Position numbers and translations under genes: made by a program | Notes under the pieces: generated by a model | What the model saw: the letters and a program-made list of their open reading frames with translations, nothing else | The model's database searches: none | What the model was told of the DNA's origin: nothing | Shown here: positions 34,591 to 46,840 of the stretch, one piece after another | Layout: each line of letters starts with the position of its first letter | Numbering within the stretch: position 1 is the first letter of the stretch | Assembly (NCBI GenBank): GCA_007644065.1 | Contig: VJWN01000001.1 | Span: 1,130,340-1,194,339, forward strand | Length of the DNA stretch: 64,000 bases | Reading direction: 5' to 3' | Source: Margaritispora aquatica | Taxonomy: Eukaryota > Ascomycota > Leotiomycetes > Helotiales > Discinellaceae

Positions 34591-35190
34591 TTTGAGACTG
34601 ATGAAACGGCAGATTCTCAACTGGTTATTTGTGTAGTTTTACTGCCGGCTGGCAAGACTCGTGTCTGTCGGTTTGTCCTGTGTTGGCAGACTGTGACGAT
34701 AGCAGATGAGGTTGTAGTGGGGGGTTCGTGTACAGTCGACGTGTTTCACAGCTGGGGTTCTATCCGATGAGCTCAGCTTCGGATTCGAGGGAAATCAAGC
34801 ACGTAAATTCGAATTTGAAGTAGACAAAAAGAAGAAGAAACGGAGGAAGAAGTCGAGGAAGGCGTTTGAAAAGAAGACGAGGTCCTCAAGACCACTTGAA
34901 GTAGTGTACGGTGCGGTGAGGTAGTATCAGAGCCGGAAGGTATGGGAGGTGGAGGGAGGAGGTGAGGGGGGATTGTTGGAGCTCTGGCTCTAGGCAATCA
35001 GTTGCGCTAGTGGATAAGGTAAGGCAAGCAAGGAGGATCCGATGGATACCTGTCTATACCTACCTTTGCCTACCTTTACCTGGGGGGCGAAGGGGGGGTT
35101 AGTTAAGTACCTAAGGTAGAGAGAGGTAGAGTTAGAGTTAGATCGGGTTTGAATAAAGTCGAAATGATGAAGTAATGAAATCATACATAT

Positions 35191-35212
35191 TATATATATA
35201 TATATATATATA
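35191..35212. repeat. (TA)11 dinucleotide repeat
   Basis: Perfect TA run in the FHA/IFRD intergenic region. Confidence 0.9.
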
Positions 35213-35317
35213 TTATCTATCAATATAATTCGAGTTGAGTTCTACCTATGACTTTGAACTTTGAACTTGGATTTCTTGGATTTGTTTGCCTTGTTGTAAG
35301 TAATCCGCATCAAGGCT

Positions 35318-35339
35318 CCCCCCCCCCCCCCCCCCCCCC
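35318..35339. repeat. C22 homopolymer
   Basis: Twenty-two consecutive C residues on the plus strand, the longest homopolymer in the window. Its true length is uncertain because such runs are error-prone. Confidence 0.9.
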
Positions 35340-36129
35340 TCATCACGAGTCTTCAAGGGTACTAGGTAGGTAGATATGCAGATGGGAGTAGGTAATGGTG
35401 GGTGGGTGGTGTGGTCTCGAAAGTGCTTTACAGTACTTTCTAATTGTGGATCTTTATCTCTTATCGCAATCAATGATTCCATTCCCCACCTCCACTTCCA
35501 TACATACTGTACAGTAAAGGCACTCGGCAACTCTACTAGTACTGTACCTCCGCACTTCAATACTTCCATGATCAATGATCAATGATCATTGATTTACCCG
35601 AAGGTTTCCCTCTGCCGTCATAAATATTGGAGCACTTTCTTTAGGAGTCATCCGTATCCGTGTCATCCAACCAAGTCTACCCAGCCTACCTTACCTTAGG
35701 CACTTAGCTTAACTACTAACTCAACTGAGCTTTGCACGCGACGATTTATTCGATTTATTCTGGCCCCATTCTCAGCTGGCACTGGCACATTCAAGAATAA
35801 CTCATCCTTTTTTTTTTGGGTGCCAACACACCACCACGACACCTACTTACCTACCACCTACCACCTACCACTGACTGACCACTTCAATAGTCCCGCCTCC
35901 AGTCCGACTTCCGCCTTACTTATTTCTTCTTTACCTCCCTTTCACTCATGGAAGAATCATCCAGACAACATCTCCCGTTCGATCAAGCCTTTCGATAATA
36001 CCTTATCCACCATTTCATCCTTTTTCCGATCGACCAAGGCAGAACGACCAAGGCAGAACGACCCCGCACCAAATCCTTAGATTCTTCAACCTCGAACACA
36101 CCATTTCGGTCCCTTGAGACTCCCTCATC

Positions 36130-37499
36130 ATGCGCGACTTAAGAAGACAAGCCTTGGAAAGTCACAAAACAGTGTCCAAGAAGGCACAATCTCGCATCTC
36201 CTCGCGCGCTTCATCAGTTGCACACTCTCGTACAAACTCGCAGAATGTGTCGAGGCAGGCGTCGGACGACGAAGATGGGAACTTGAGTGATAGCACAAAT
36301 TGGAGGTACACATTCAAAATTCCACACCATGAAAATGGCAGACACTAACATACATATGCAGTGTAAACTCGATCGATGACATGATTTCCGCAGATATAGC
36401 AGAGGATACCACAGAAATTTGGAAGCAAGACTTAGGCGATCGCATCGAAGAGGTTATCGACAGGAAGCGGAGCAGTGTGCAAGGCCGAGAAATCACACTT
36501 TCACAATATGTACACATACTCATGGCTCACTATGCTTTCAACGAAATTCAACACAAGACATCAGAGCTGTTCCCGGCCTTGCTAAAAAGTGTCAAGTCCG
36601 AAAGTGAGAAGGAGGCATCACTAGCACTACGAGCTGTTGCACTTACCATAATTACTGTTCCCTCAGAAACGGCATACGACGGAATCTTTCAAGCAATCAA
36701 GCGCACATACACAGATTCGGAATTCCATGCCGTCAAGGCGGTCGCCATTCACGCCCTGAGTGCATGTGCAATATACGGCGGTGCATCAGATTCCGAGATT
36801 GAAGATATCATGGATGAGTTACTAGAAATCATTGAGTCGGATGGCAGTTCGATAGAAGCAGAAGACAGCGGCGAGGTTGTGGCAGCTGCTTGCGAGGCCT
36901 GGGGCTTCTTAGCCACATCGATAGACGATCTGGAAGACAGAACAGAGGCTGCTATGGATGCGTTTGTAGAACAATTAGAAAGCAGCGATACCTCGGTCCA
37001 AGTGGCAGCTGGCGAGAACATCGCTCTGCTCTATGAGAAAAGCTATACCCCGCGCGAGACAGACGACGGGCCAGCAAGTGACGAAGAAGATGAGGAAGGG
37101 GACAAGATAGATTCCAGTTATGTGAAGCGTTACGAGGTCTATCGCCAGAAGAACCAACTAGAGCATATCCTTTCGCAACTTGCCACAGAGTCCTCGAAAC
37201 GCATTGCTAAGAAGGACCGCAAAGCCCTCCACACGAATTTTGCCGATATTTTGAATACGGTCGAGCATCCATCGCGCGGGCCGAGGTACCAGAAAGCGAT
37301 TGACCAAGAAACCGGGCGGCGTTATGGCTCTAGAATGACGGTTCGCATCCATAAGACCGGCAGCATGAAGATAGATAGATGGTGGAAGTTGCACAGACTG
37401 CAAGCAATGAGAAGAGTCCTTGGAGGTGGATTTGTGGTTCACTATGAGCACAATGAGGTTGTCTTTGACAGCCTCCCAATCATGATGCATAAAGACTAG
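36130..37499 (+). CDS. IFRD-family (interferon-related developmental regulator) protein
   Basis: Exons 36130-36305 and 36362-37499, 437 residues. The 56-nt intron has donor GTACAC, branch CACTAACA and acceptor ATGCAG, and splicing keeps the frame. Residues 1-58 are basic and Ser-rich. From about 65 to 330 runs the helical-repeat IFRD domain: DRKRSSVQGREITLSQYVHI, EKEASLALRAVALTIITV and HAVKAVAIHALSACAIYGG. The C-terminal IFRD_C segment lies at about 340-435, with KDRKALHTNFADIL and GSRMTVRIHKTGSMKIDRWW. Animal IFRD1/Tis7 is a transcriptional co-regulator and ribosome-linked factor; the role of the fungal protein is not defined and is presumed regulatory. Length matches animal members (about 450). 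Confidence 0.92.
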
Positions 37500-39661
37500 G
37501 ATGCTGCATTTGAGCTGGTCATCCTGACTGGGTTGGCATTTCTCGTTGGCGTTTGGATAGGAAAATGGCTTGATATTCTTTTATTTCTCTTAATTGTGAA
37601 CAAATACCCCGGCATGGACATTGGAGGTCGTTTTGCAAAGTTAGCATATATATATTTGAGAATGAGCTTATGAGAATTCAAAGCTGATGACTTGTTTAAT
37701 ATGTGTGCGTTTGTGTGTATCTGAGGTTGAAGTGCGCGTTGATACTTACCTTAGTGACATGTTGCCGGCATGTGGTTGCTTTTGAGCCTCATGTCAACAG
37801 AACAGATCGGACCAACATCTTTTGTTAATTGTCGCCAATCATCTTAAGGACAATCGAGTGGAATCTTCTCAGGGTCATGCAAGGAGGTGAGGTTTGGTCG
37901 GTGAAGAAAGCAAATCCTTCAAGAACGAACACACTTATCATTGCCCGCCGCCGCAATCTGGAATTCTCTATGTCTGTGTTTGTATCTGAATGCATGCCTA
38001 CCACAGTCGTATGTCTCACTGCCCATCTGCACGAAGGGGAAACTCGACACACCAGACAACAGGTCGAAGGATGTTCCTCAAATCAACCCACGTACCTTCA
38101 TCAGATCAGATTGTCTGATGATCCAAGCTCGTGCATCATCACTCTTACTCGAACTTTGACGCAGATTTTGACTTGACTTTCTTTGTATCGCCGAAGTTCT
38201 TTGCTTGATCGCCATAGCAACCATGGTATTAATGTCCCATTTCCCACCTGGCGGGCGGCAAACAGTGGACGTGCCAACCAGCCCAAGATAGAAAGGTTAC
38301 CGGTAAAGTCGAGCAACGCCGCCCCGCTGATATTATATTATATATCCCAGCCAAGCCATTCAGTATTAAAAAGAGAGAAAAAAGCAAGCAACGAAGCTCG
38401 ATTCAGCTGTTCCTTCTGCCAGGCCCAGGGCGAGATCTTTGGCTGTCAGAACGAAGGAAGACAGAAAACGAATCCTGGGGGGGGGTTTGAGAATTGCAAC
38501 ACTCTGTGTGCTCGAATAAAGTCGTTTGTCCAGGATGAATGAGTGAATTTGGTGCAGATCACAGAGGGAGAGGGGTCTGGTCTTTGGTCTGGTCTGATCA
38601 AGATTCTTTTTCACCAGACAGAGCACAGCACAGAACAGAAGTCCTCTTGCAGACTGCAGCAGGGCGCAAGGCCATGCAGCGAACCGGCTTCGAGGACGCA
38701 GTTGATTGACTGTTGAAGCCTTGATTGGATCGAGAAAAAGACGAAAGGGAAGAAGGGAAGAAGGGAAGGGGGCGAAAAAAACACTGCCACATCATCAAAC
38801 CTGCGGGAAAGAAGAGCGAGAGACGAGAGATGTGATAATTGTGAGGGCGTGAATCCAGGGCCGGACATGGCATGGTACATTGTATTATGTTGGATTGGAG
38901 AGGGAGACTTGATATGACGGGAAGAGTTTGTGTTTGTTTGTATTACAGCACAGCACAGTACCTATGTACAGTATGTATGGCGGAGAAAGTGACATCCATT
39001 TCCCAATCAATTAATAAATCAATCCATCAATAAATCACCTTATTTTCCTGTAAAACTGTCTTAAATGTCTTAAAGACCCATCCCTCCCCCGTAGTTTATT
39101 TTTCCAAGGCGGCGCACGGGGTGGAAACCTGAGAACCTACCTAAGAACCTTTAGCTTGGATAGACACTTTATCATGCTCTCAAGCTTTTTCATTGGTTCC
39201 TCGTCACTTTGTAAATACACCTCACCTCACTCACCTCACCTCCAGTCCAGTCCAGCATCTAGCATCCAGTGTCCAGCGCATCGTTCGAACTTCCAACAAA
39301 CCACCACCAACTCCCCCAACCTTTTCTCACCCCCCCCCCATAATACAGCTTCTATTGCGTCGGACCTCATTGCAGATTTTTGACCCCTCTGTGTCTATTG
39401 GGATCTGTTCGTTGTCCGCATTCTTTGGTCTATTTTCTGACCATTCACTTCTGCTGCTTTTGCGCAGCCTGTACGACACCGGGTACCCAGTGGCCCACTC
39501 GGGCTCTCGAAGCTCTCACCTTACCAGCCTCCTCCCCCAAAGTTCTGCGACTCCGAACCTATAACCTATACGACCTACCTACCTATAACCCACCCCCAAC
39601 ACAAACAAATATATCGACCCATGCCTCCTCTCCACTGCTCGGTTGACTTTTCTCTCTCATA
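37500..39661. other. Intergenic 2.2 kb; right half is the leader of the large gene at 39662
   Basis: No gene is supported. CT-rich tracts on the plus strand from about 39180 to 39650 (CACCTCACTCACCTCACC and a C8 run near 39331) fit a promoter and 5' leader for the following gene. Confidence 0.5.
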
Positions 39662-42600
39662 ATGGGTGTCGACGCTCGAAGTCGTCCTCCTCTACCGGCG
39701 CCGACAGAAACGGATTCCAATACTGAAGCTCACGGTAGTGCTGGGAGTGGGAGCACTGAGATCGCCTCCAGGCTGACAGAAAAATCACAATACACCTTGC
39801 CAGAGGACGGCAGCCCAGTCACGATAGCTACGAGGCGCAAAAAAGAGGGACATGGCCTCAATTCGAACAAATCACAAACATCGTTGTTGATCGAGTACTT
39901 TGAAGGTGGAAAAAGCAGTCATTCGGGTTCTCGTCGACCTTCTGTGAGGGTCAAGGTCACCCCATCGTCGAAGAGTCGAAGCCAGTCTACGAACGATCAC
40001 ATCCAAATCACAGAACGCAAAGGCACACGCAAGCCGTCGTATACAAAGAGGATTTCACTGAATCAAAACAACAGAGACGACAAGTTCGAGGCGGACGGGG
40101 ATGATATGAGCGTTAATTCTTATCGCTCAGCTACAGAAGAATCCAACGTTACCTCTCGAGGAGGACATCCAATTGAGGTCGAAATCATGCCTAGACGCCA
40201 TGGAAGCCCATTGATACCATCGATAGCTCCGAGTAGCTCGAGATATGTTCACCACAATCAATCAGAAATATCATCGATGCCTGCTGATAGCTTTTTGGAC
40301 GGGAACACCCGCTCGCCTGAACGGAAACGAAGTCGGAGCTTGACTAGAATCGAAACATTGGCCACAGGGGCCGCGGCGGGATTGGCCGCAGGAGCTGTAA
40401 CCGATAAGTTGAGGACTCCATCGAGACGGAGAAGTCGAAGTCTCAGTCGAGAACGGATTGTCGTCCAGAAGGCTGCAGAGAAGGTCCGAGGTGAGAAATC
40501 TGAGAGACGACGCAAACACCGTAGTAGAAGTCGCAGTGTGAGTGGTGAGCATTTGGAGGCGATCAAATCACCTCGGAGACGATCGAGTCGGAGCCATCAT
40601 GAGGAGTCTATGGTCTCTGGTGTTGACTCAAGTCTGCTCAATTCTCATGTCAGTGGTCGGTCTGGGGATGCATACTCTTTCCGGTCTGGAACCACGAAAT
40701 CTTCAATCAACAATCCTAAGCTACTGGAGACAGTCGAAGATGCTATCCGAAGACTGATTCTTCCAGAACTGACAGCCTTGAAGCGAGAACAGAGCAAACG
40801 CCACGACAGAGAACGAGATCGCCGTGGTTCAGTTACTTCAGGAAGTGCTCTTTCTCGCGATTCTAGGGACGACTACTCGAGCACGAGACGACTGTCAGAG
40901 CGGGGAAGTGGTACGGATCTATCGAGCAAGCCCAAGGTCATCTTGAACGATAGTGAGGTCCTCAGTGGAAATACCATCAAGGGCCGCAAGGACAAAAACA
41001 TTGATCGTGTCAGGCTCTCGGATTCTCCCAAGATCTTCGAAAGAGAGACGTCTGAAGAAACAGTCATTCGTGATGGCGATACCCCACGCAAAAAGCGCAG
41101 TAGTGACCGTGGACATAACCTTGAATCGGCGGCTGCAGGGGCTGCTGTTGGTGCTCTGACGGCTTCTGCTTTACATGCCCATCAATCACTGGAGTCATTG
41201 GAAGGAGAGAGAAAAGAGCGTCGACGACGGAGGACAAAGAGCAGGAGTAGAAGTGCTAGCATTGCAGAATCGTATGAGGAACACACTCAACACATTCCTG
41301 CCCCTCCAATGCCACTGATGAGCGAAATCAACGCATCTGAGGTTACCAGGGCTTCCATTCTATCCGCAGAGACAGACCGGCCTCACTCAGCAAGTCAAGA
41401 ACTTGTTACCCCGATTCGCGAAGTCTCGAGAGGGTATGTTTCACCTTCTTCACGCACACCTACTAGGACACCCGTGTCTCAACAGCATGGTCTTAGCACC
41501 CAACACTCGAATTTCTCCCGAGGAGATTTGACACTTCATAGCAAGTCCAGCGAGAAAGTATTGCAAAGCAGGGAGTATGATCTTGATGAGCATGGAAGAA
41601 AGGTGTCAATGCCTATGTCTCCGCAACGAAGCGAGCAGGATTCATTTGTTGATGAGGAGCACGATGAAGGAAGATCTCGCATGATAGCTGCTGGTCTTGC
41701 TGGTGCAGGAGTGGGCGCCGGCCTTGCAAGCATGCATCATGATGATGAACATGATGATCACGATGATTCAGAGCTTCTTGAAGAAGAGTCTGAGCTTGAA
41801 TATTATCCAAACAACCAGGAGGTTCCTCATCCACTTCGATACGTGCCTTACGCTCAAGAACGTCGAGGCCTAAGTCCTATTCAGAGTGTTTCTGGCTACA
41901 CGGAAGGTGACCCTGAGCCAACTCAGAGAGATTCAAGATTGACGCGGAGCACTGGCTCCTATTCCTCCCTGAACAAATCACCCCAGCACCAGCGTTCCAG
42001 GAGGTCTCTACAATCTCGTGATTCGATAAGCAATGTTCATACAAACCAACACGACTTCCCAGAAGTTCGAACGGGTGGTCTCACAGAATCGGAGCTCACG
42101 CAAGATGGCGAATACTGGGAGGAGCAACACAGAGAGAATGATCGAAACCGCGACATCGATCAGGACAGCTATCGAAGCTCAGATCCAAACATGGACTACA
42201 AGCACACAGGTAGTTATACCGAGGAGAATGTCGAGCGACCACAGCTGGAACGCATCGCTACTGGGCAAAGTGTGAGAGATATCGGTGCAACGCCTGGCTA
42301 TGTTCACACGCCAATTGCAGTCGAATCTGCTGTTGCGTCCCTTGTGAATGCTTCGGAACTTACCGGAGAATCCGGGTACTCTGGTAACAATGGCCGATAT
42401 GACCGCAGAGGCTCATATGCATCGTTTGAGGATGGATCCGAGAGGAACTTCACAAGCCGTGGAAACAGCCCTACCAAGAAGGATGTTTCAAGAGATATTC
42501 ACTATGAGGACTCTGAACATGGTACTTCTAGTCAACGAAATAGCCCATCCAAGTATGGCGAAGAGTATGAACTTGATGAACATGGAAGGAAAGTTGCTAT

Positions 42601-45373
42601 GCCAGCTTACCGGACCTCTCACCCAGCTGAGAAAGCTATTGCCGCTTCGGCTGCTGCTGCTGTTCTGTCAGCGCGCAATAAGAATTCAACAGCTGATCAG
42701 ATTCAGTATCTTGACAGACTTGAGGATACTGGAGCACCGCTCCACCAATCATTCAAGGAACGAGCAATGGCTCAAGGCCAGATCCCATCCCCTCGCCACA
42801 GCATCGATGCGCCTCTCAGTGAAGCTATTAGTCACGAGGAACTCAAAATGGGTGCAAGCGGAATTCCAGATCAGTATGATCCAATGCCAGAAATAGGACA
42901 TTGGGATGCTGGTTCTGATGTTACAACAAATCCTTCCATCATACAAGGACCCATTGGAGGAGAACAGGAGGACAATCGGGACCATTGGCCAAGAAAACCT
43001 TCTCCTCAGCGTTACGGGACTGCACATTCAGCGAAAAGCCAACAATCGGAGGCCAACCTCCATGCTGCTGAAGCTGCGCTTATTGGGGCTGCCGCCGGAA
43101 TGGGTGGTGCTGCTGCTATCGCGAGCCACAAGAGTCACAGCCGCGAGCCAAGTCAGGACCATGAGGATGAGTGGCAGCGTACTTCGAGAGATTTGAAACG
43201 CGACACCCTCATCACTAACCCGTACGAAGGAACCAGTCCAATTGCTGCTATTGGTGGAGGTTTGGATCATGATCTTCTCGGTCAAAGAGGATACCAAGGC
43301 TTAAGCGAAGGGTTTGTCCCCACCAAGCTTGACTATCAAAGCAGACCGCCACCATCACCAAGAGACGAGGGCTACATTTCATCTGCTCCCAACAATCGAT
43401 CGGCAGGTGCGATTACTCCTGAGCCTAGAGCCAAGGGCGTCAATTTCCTCGACGGCGAACTTGGAGGTATTGAAGGTCTTAATGGGGCCGATCCTTTCTA
43501 TACTCCAAAACATGGCCGCCATCTCAGTGGCATGTCACAGGGCATGGGATCTCCCATATATGACAGCGCCACTGGACAAGGGATTGATCGGATCCAGTCT
43601 AAGGATATTGTCGCTCTCATGGATCATTTGACTGTTCGTGATGCTCAGAGGAGTGCTCGTGATACGGAAATTTTAGTCACTCTAGTAAGAGCTGCAGCTG
43701 AAATGCGAAATTCATTTGAGGACATGAAGCGTCTCCTCGCTGATACAGAAGATGTCATTATTACGGAAGTTCAAGGGAATACCGAGAAATCTGTTCAGAA
43801 GATGATTAATGGTCCACGACCACCTCCACCTAGCGCCCCGCGATCCCTTCGTCAAGGTTCTCAGGATGAGATGTTTGATGATATCCCCAATAAGAAGAGA
43901 AATGTGTTCAGAAGGGCACTTAAGGGATTGAGCATGAAGAGCTCGAACGACTTGGGCAAGATTGAGGACATGTTGGTGCAGCTATTGGGCGAGGTGGAAG
44001 GCTTGAAAGTGGCACAGGGTTTGAAGCCAAGTAGCCACCCTGACGAGTTATTTGATTCATTCCGTCAAGAGGGCAACTACGAGAACGACAGAGGATACGA
44101 GCCTGAGGGACATGCTGGGACTTCGACAGCAAGCCATGCTAGCCAATCCGGACATCTTTCGATTCCTCAGTCTCGTGGGGGCGGTGGATCGAGACCGTAT
44201 GATACTCGGAAGTTTTCTGATCACCGAATCAGCACCGTTCCAGAAGGTGATGAGGAAGAGCTTGATACTCACGAGCAAGCTGTTTTGGAGAGTCCATACG
44301 AGAACAATGAAAGGTTGTCAACGCCCACTCGTGACATCCGCGCTGGATCCGCGCCTCTCGGAACTCCACCTCAGCAACAAGTTGCACCAGCATCAGTGAG
44401 CAATGAGAACACACCAAAGACAGACAAGAGCAAAAAGCACAAATCCAGCAGTTCTTCTGGCTGGATCCCTAAAGTTTCAAGGTGGTCAGAGACGACAGCA
44501 TCAACAGTTTTGCGCGGGTTCCGAAGCAGCAAGGGAAGCGCTGGCCGCAAAGACGAGCAATATACGCCTCCATCTCGGTCGGGTTCGGATCTTGGCAATT
44601 ACGCTGATCATGATCCATATGGCGATGATAAGATTCGAACAGGGTACTCACAGGATCACCTTGAGGATCGATATGATGATGATGAGAAGCCAGCGTCGTT
44701 GCTGCCTCCTGAGGATCCCAAGTACAAGGCGCACCGAAATTCCTTGAACTTGCAGCACCCACAGCCACGCCCGGGACCAACTCATCGGTATCAGACTGCC
44801 CTTGAGGTTCAAGCAGTGAACTTCGATTCACCAATGTCGCCGAAATCAGTGGATTGGGGTTCCACCACAAGTCTCAATCGTCTGCCACCTCAGCAGACTA
44901 ACCGGTACAGTCAAGGTACCAATAACACTGGCAACATGTCACCAGTGTCTGATGGCGGGTATTCAAATGTATCTGCATCAAATCAGGGACCAGCGCGGCC
45001 ACCAAAGGAGCCTCTGGAACCCGAGCGTCCCGCAAAGATAAAGCCAAACAAGCTCACAAAACCAAGTCCACTTAGCAATGAGCATCTGGTTGATGACCAC
45101 ATGGACTACCAGCCAAGTGGATCCCCGAGGTCTGCCGCAAGGAAGCTATCCGGCACGCTGAGTGTTCCAACAAGGAAGCCAACAGGTCCAAGAAGCATGA
45201 GTTCAGCATCCAAAAGTGGTGAATTGAACAGAGAGGATGGTACGGTGATCAGGCGGAACAGGAATAGAGGTATGTCTACAGCTTCGTGAGTGGTATTGTA
45301 GTTGCTAACAGCTCTTTTAGATACCTTTGGAACGATAGCTAGTAATCACAGCGGCGAGTCCGAAACCTTCTGA
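39662..45373 (+). CDS. Very large Ser/Arg-rich, mostly disordered protein, filamentous-fungal type
   Basis: Exons 39662-45269 and 45321-45373, 1886 residues. The 51-nt intron has donor GTATGT, branch TTGCTAACAG and acceptor TTTTAG. Splicing replaces a short unspliced end by DTFGTIASNHSGESETF. The protein is hydrophilic, with many RSRSxS patches. At least five Ala/Gly-rich hydrophobic patches interrupt it (about residues 233, 490, 675, 992, 1138; for example GLAGAGVGAGLASMH). A motif DLDEHGRKVSMP near residue 638 recurs as ELDEHGRKVAMP near 967. A likely folded helical part lies at about 1306-1380 (SKDIVALMDHLTVRDAQRSA, SFEDMKRLLADTED), with a second at about 1413-1455 (FRRALKGLSMKSS, KIEDMLVQLLGEVEGLK). 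There is no signal peptide, membrane span or enzyme motif. Its style recalls disordered septal-pore or cortical scaffold proteins of Pezizomycotina, but that is only a guess. Confidence 0.88.
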
Positions 45374-46410
45374 TAGATAGAATTCGGCATAATATCTCAC
45401 GATACGGAAATATTTTATACACACTTCTCAACTCACATATGTTACTGGTTGACATCTGGGAGTTTTTCGATCACATACTACAACTGGAATGGGCAAATTG
45501 GCCTCGAGTTCCTCGTGTCTAAAGCTTGACATGTAAGAAAACTTATCGTTTTTGGATTGGGGGAACGCTATGGCAGCGAAGAATGCGAGTGGGGTTGGGC
45601 GGGCTTTTTGATGACTCTACGACGGCTACGACTATTTGTTCTTCTTGAGAAATTTTTTCAGGAGCGATGAGTTGAGCGAGCAAGCGAGCGAGGCGTCCAC
45701 TATATGCGGTGCGATACAGATGGGTTGAGTTGAAAGGGAGCGAGGGAAAAATGCATATAGGCTTTTTAATTGAAGGTGTTTTTGAGATATTGAGATTTGC
45801 TCTTTTCGTCATAGTGCTTGTTTATTGCACACCTGCCAATGTGGCATTGATGCCAGTGCATCGAAATCTCTTGATTCGACGGTCTCGAGGAGATAGAGAT
45901 AGGGTATATGATGCCTTGAAGTACACCCAGATCGTCCACTGCGGTTTTCCCATGCGCTAAGCGAATGAGGCAGGCGTTTGTATAGCCAAGCATAGCCAAG
46001 CGTTGACCCCAGACGAGGATGATCCGATTGGTCTTGATGGCTTGAAAGGGCAACTCTGTACGCATTTTTAATATGAAAGGGTGTTGCAAGTGCAAGCAAG
46101 TGCTTTCCTTCCAACGGCTTTGGCGGGCACGTACGTCGCGTCGCTGATAGCGAGTCGAGCGAGCAATGGGCGGGCTCTTTGACTCTTTGACATTGCCACT
46201 GCCGCCTTGGTTTTGCTTGAATGATTGATCATCTCGTTTCTCTGGCAGGGTTTAAGCTTCTTGCAAGGGGCTTGGATAGGTAGGCTTGTGGAGCTTGTTT
46301 TCAAGCTTAATGTTCATCCATTAGCTTGGCGCAGGGGGAGATCTGGTCTGGGGGGTATCTGACTGGGGGGTAGGGAAAGATGGGGTGAGATTGCTACTGA
46401 GATAACACAT

Positions 46411-46430
46411 AGGTAGGTAGGTAGGTAGGT
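46411..46430. repeat. (AGGT)5 tetranucleotide repeat
   Basis: Five perfect units, 35 bp before the (CTTG) repeat. Confidence 0.9.
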
Positions 46431-46465
46431 ACATATGTATAGGCCACTTCTTACCCCTCCTCGCA

Positions 46466-46500
<35 letters not shown>
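46466..46500. repeat. (CTTG)8.75 tetranucleotide repeat
   Basis: Thirty-five nt of perfect CTTG repeat; read on the minus strand it gives the KQAS peptide repeat that makes false open frames. The same unit occurs five times in the RGS leader (4103-4122). Confidence 0.93.
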
Positions 46501-46840
46501 TCCTTCATGGGTATCTCCCAGATTGGAGGTTAGGATGCAGCAACCATGACTGAAAGAGCAGGTGGTATGCACTTGCAATGGATCGCATTGTCCTTTCCTT
46601 GCCTATCTTGGCCTTTCCTGGAAGCTGCAAGGGAAGCTGGGGATGATTAGGATGTTGTTGATTGTTGATTGTTGTGATGGGAAAATGAGATTGAATAGTC
46701 TAGACGAGCGTTGATTCTTTACCTTGCTTATCGTTATTTCCTAGTCTCTCTAAGAGGGGCAAAAGAGTATATTACCTCTTAATTCCCAGTCCCTTTCTGT
46801 CTTTCACCTACCATCCTCTCTCTTCTTCCCACCGCCCAGC

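Larger units (their letters stand above)
34591..36129. promoter_or_regulatory. Divergent promoter region between FHA and IFRD genes
   Basis: The 1.5 kb holds both 5' regions. It contains (TA)11 at 35191-35212, a 22-nt C homopolymer at 35318-35339, TACCTACC-type repeats, and a palindromic ATCAATGATCAATGATCATTGAT stretch near 35572-35592. No gene is supported. Confidence 0.5.
45374..46840. other. Intergenic 1.5 kb / sedolisin promoter
   Basis: No supported gene. Contains (AGGT)5 at 46411-46430 and (CTTG)8-9 at 46466-46500. The last 60 nt before 46841 are pyrimidine-rich (CCTCTCTCTTCTTCCC), as expected of a leader. Confidence 0.55.

Noticed and set aside
39662..45289. Calling the large protein a leashin (Woronin-body tether)
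   Set aside because: The style is similar (disordered, Ser/Arg-rich, repeats), but I see no specific leashin motif and cannot run an alignment.
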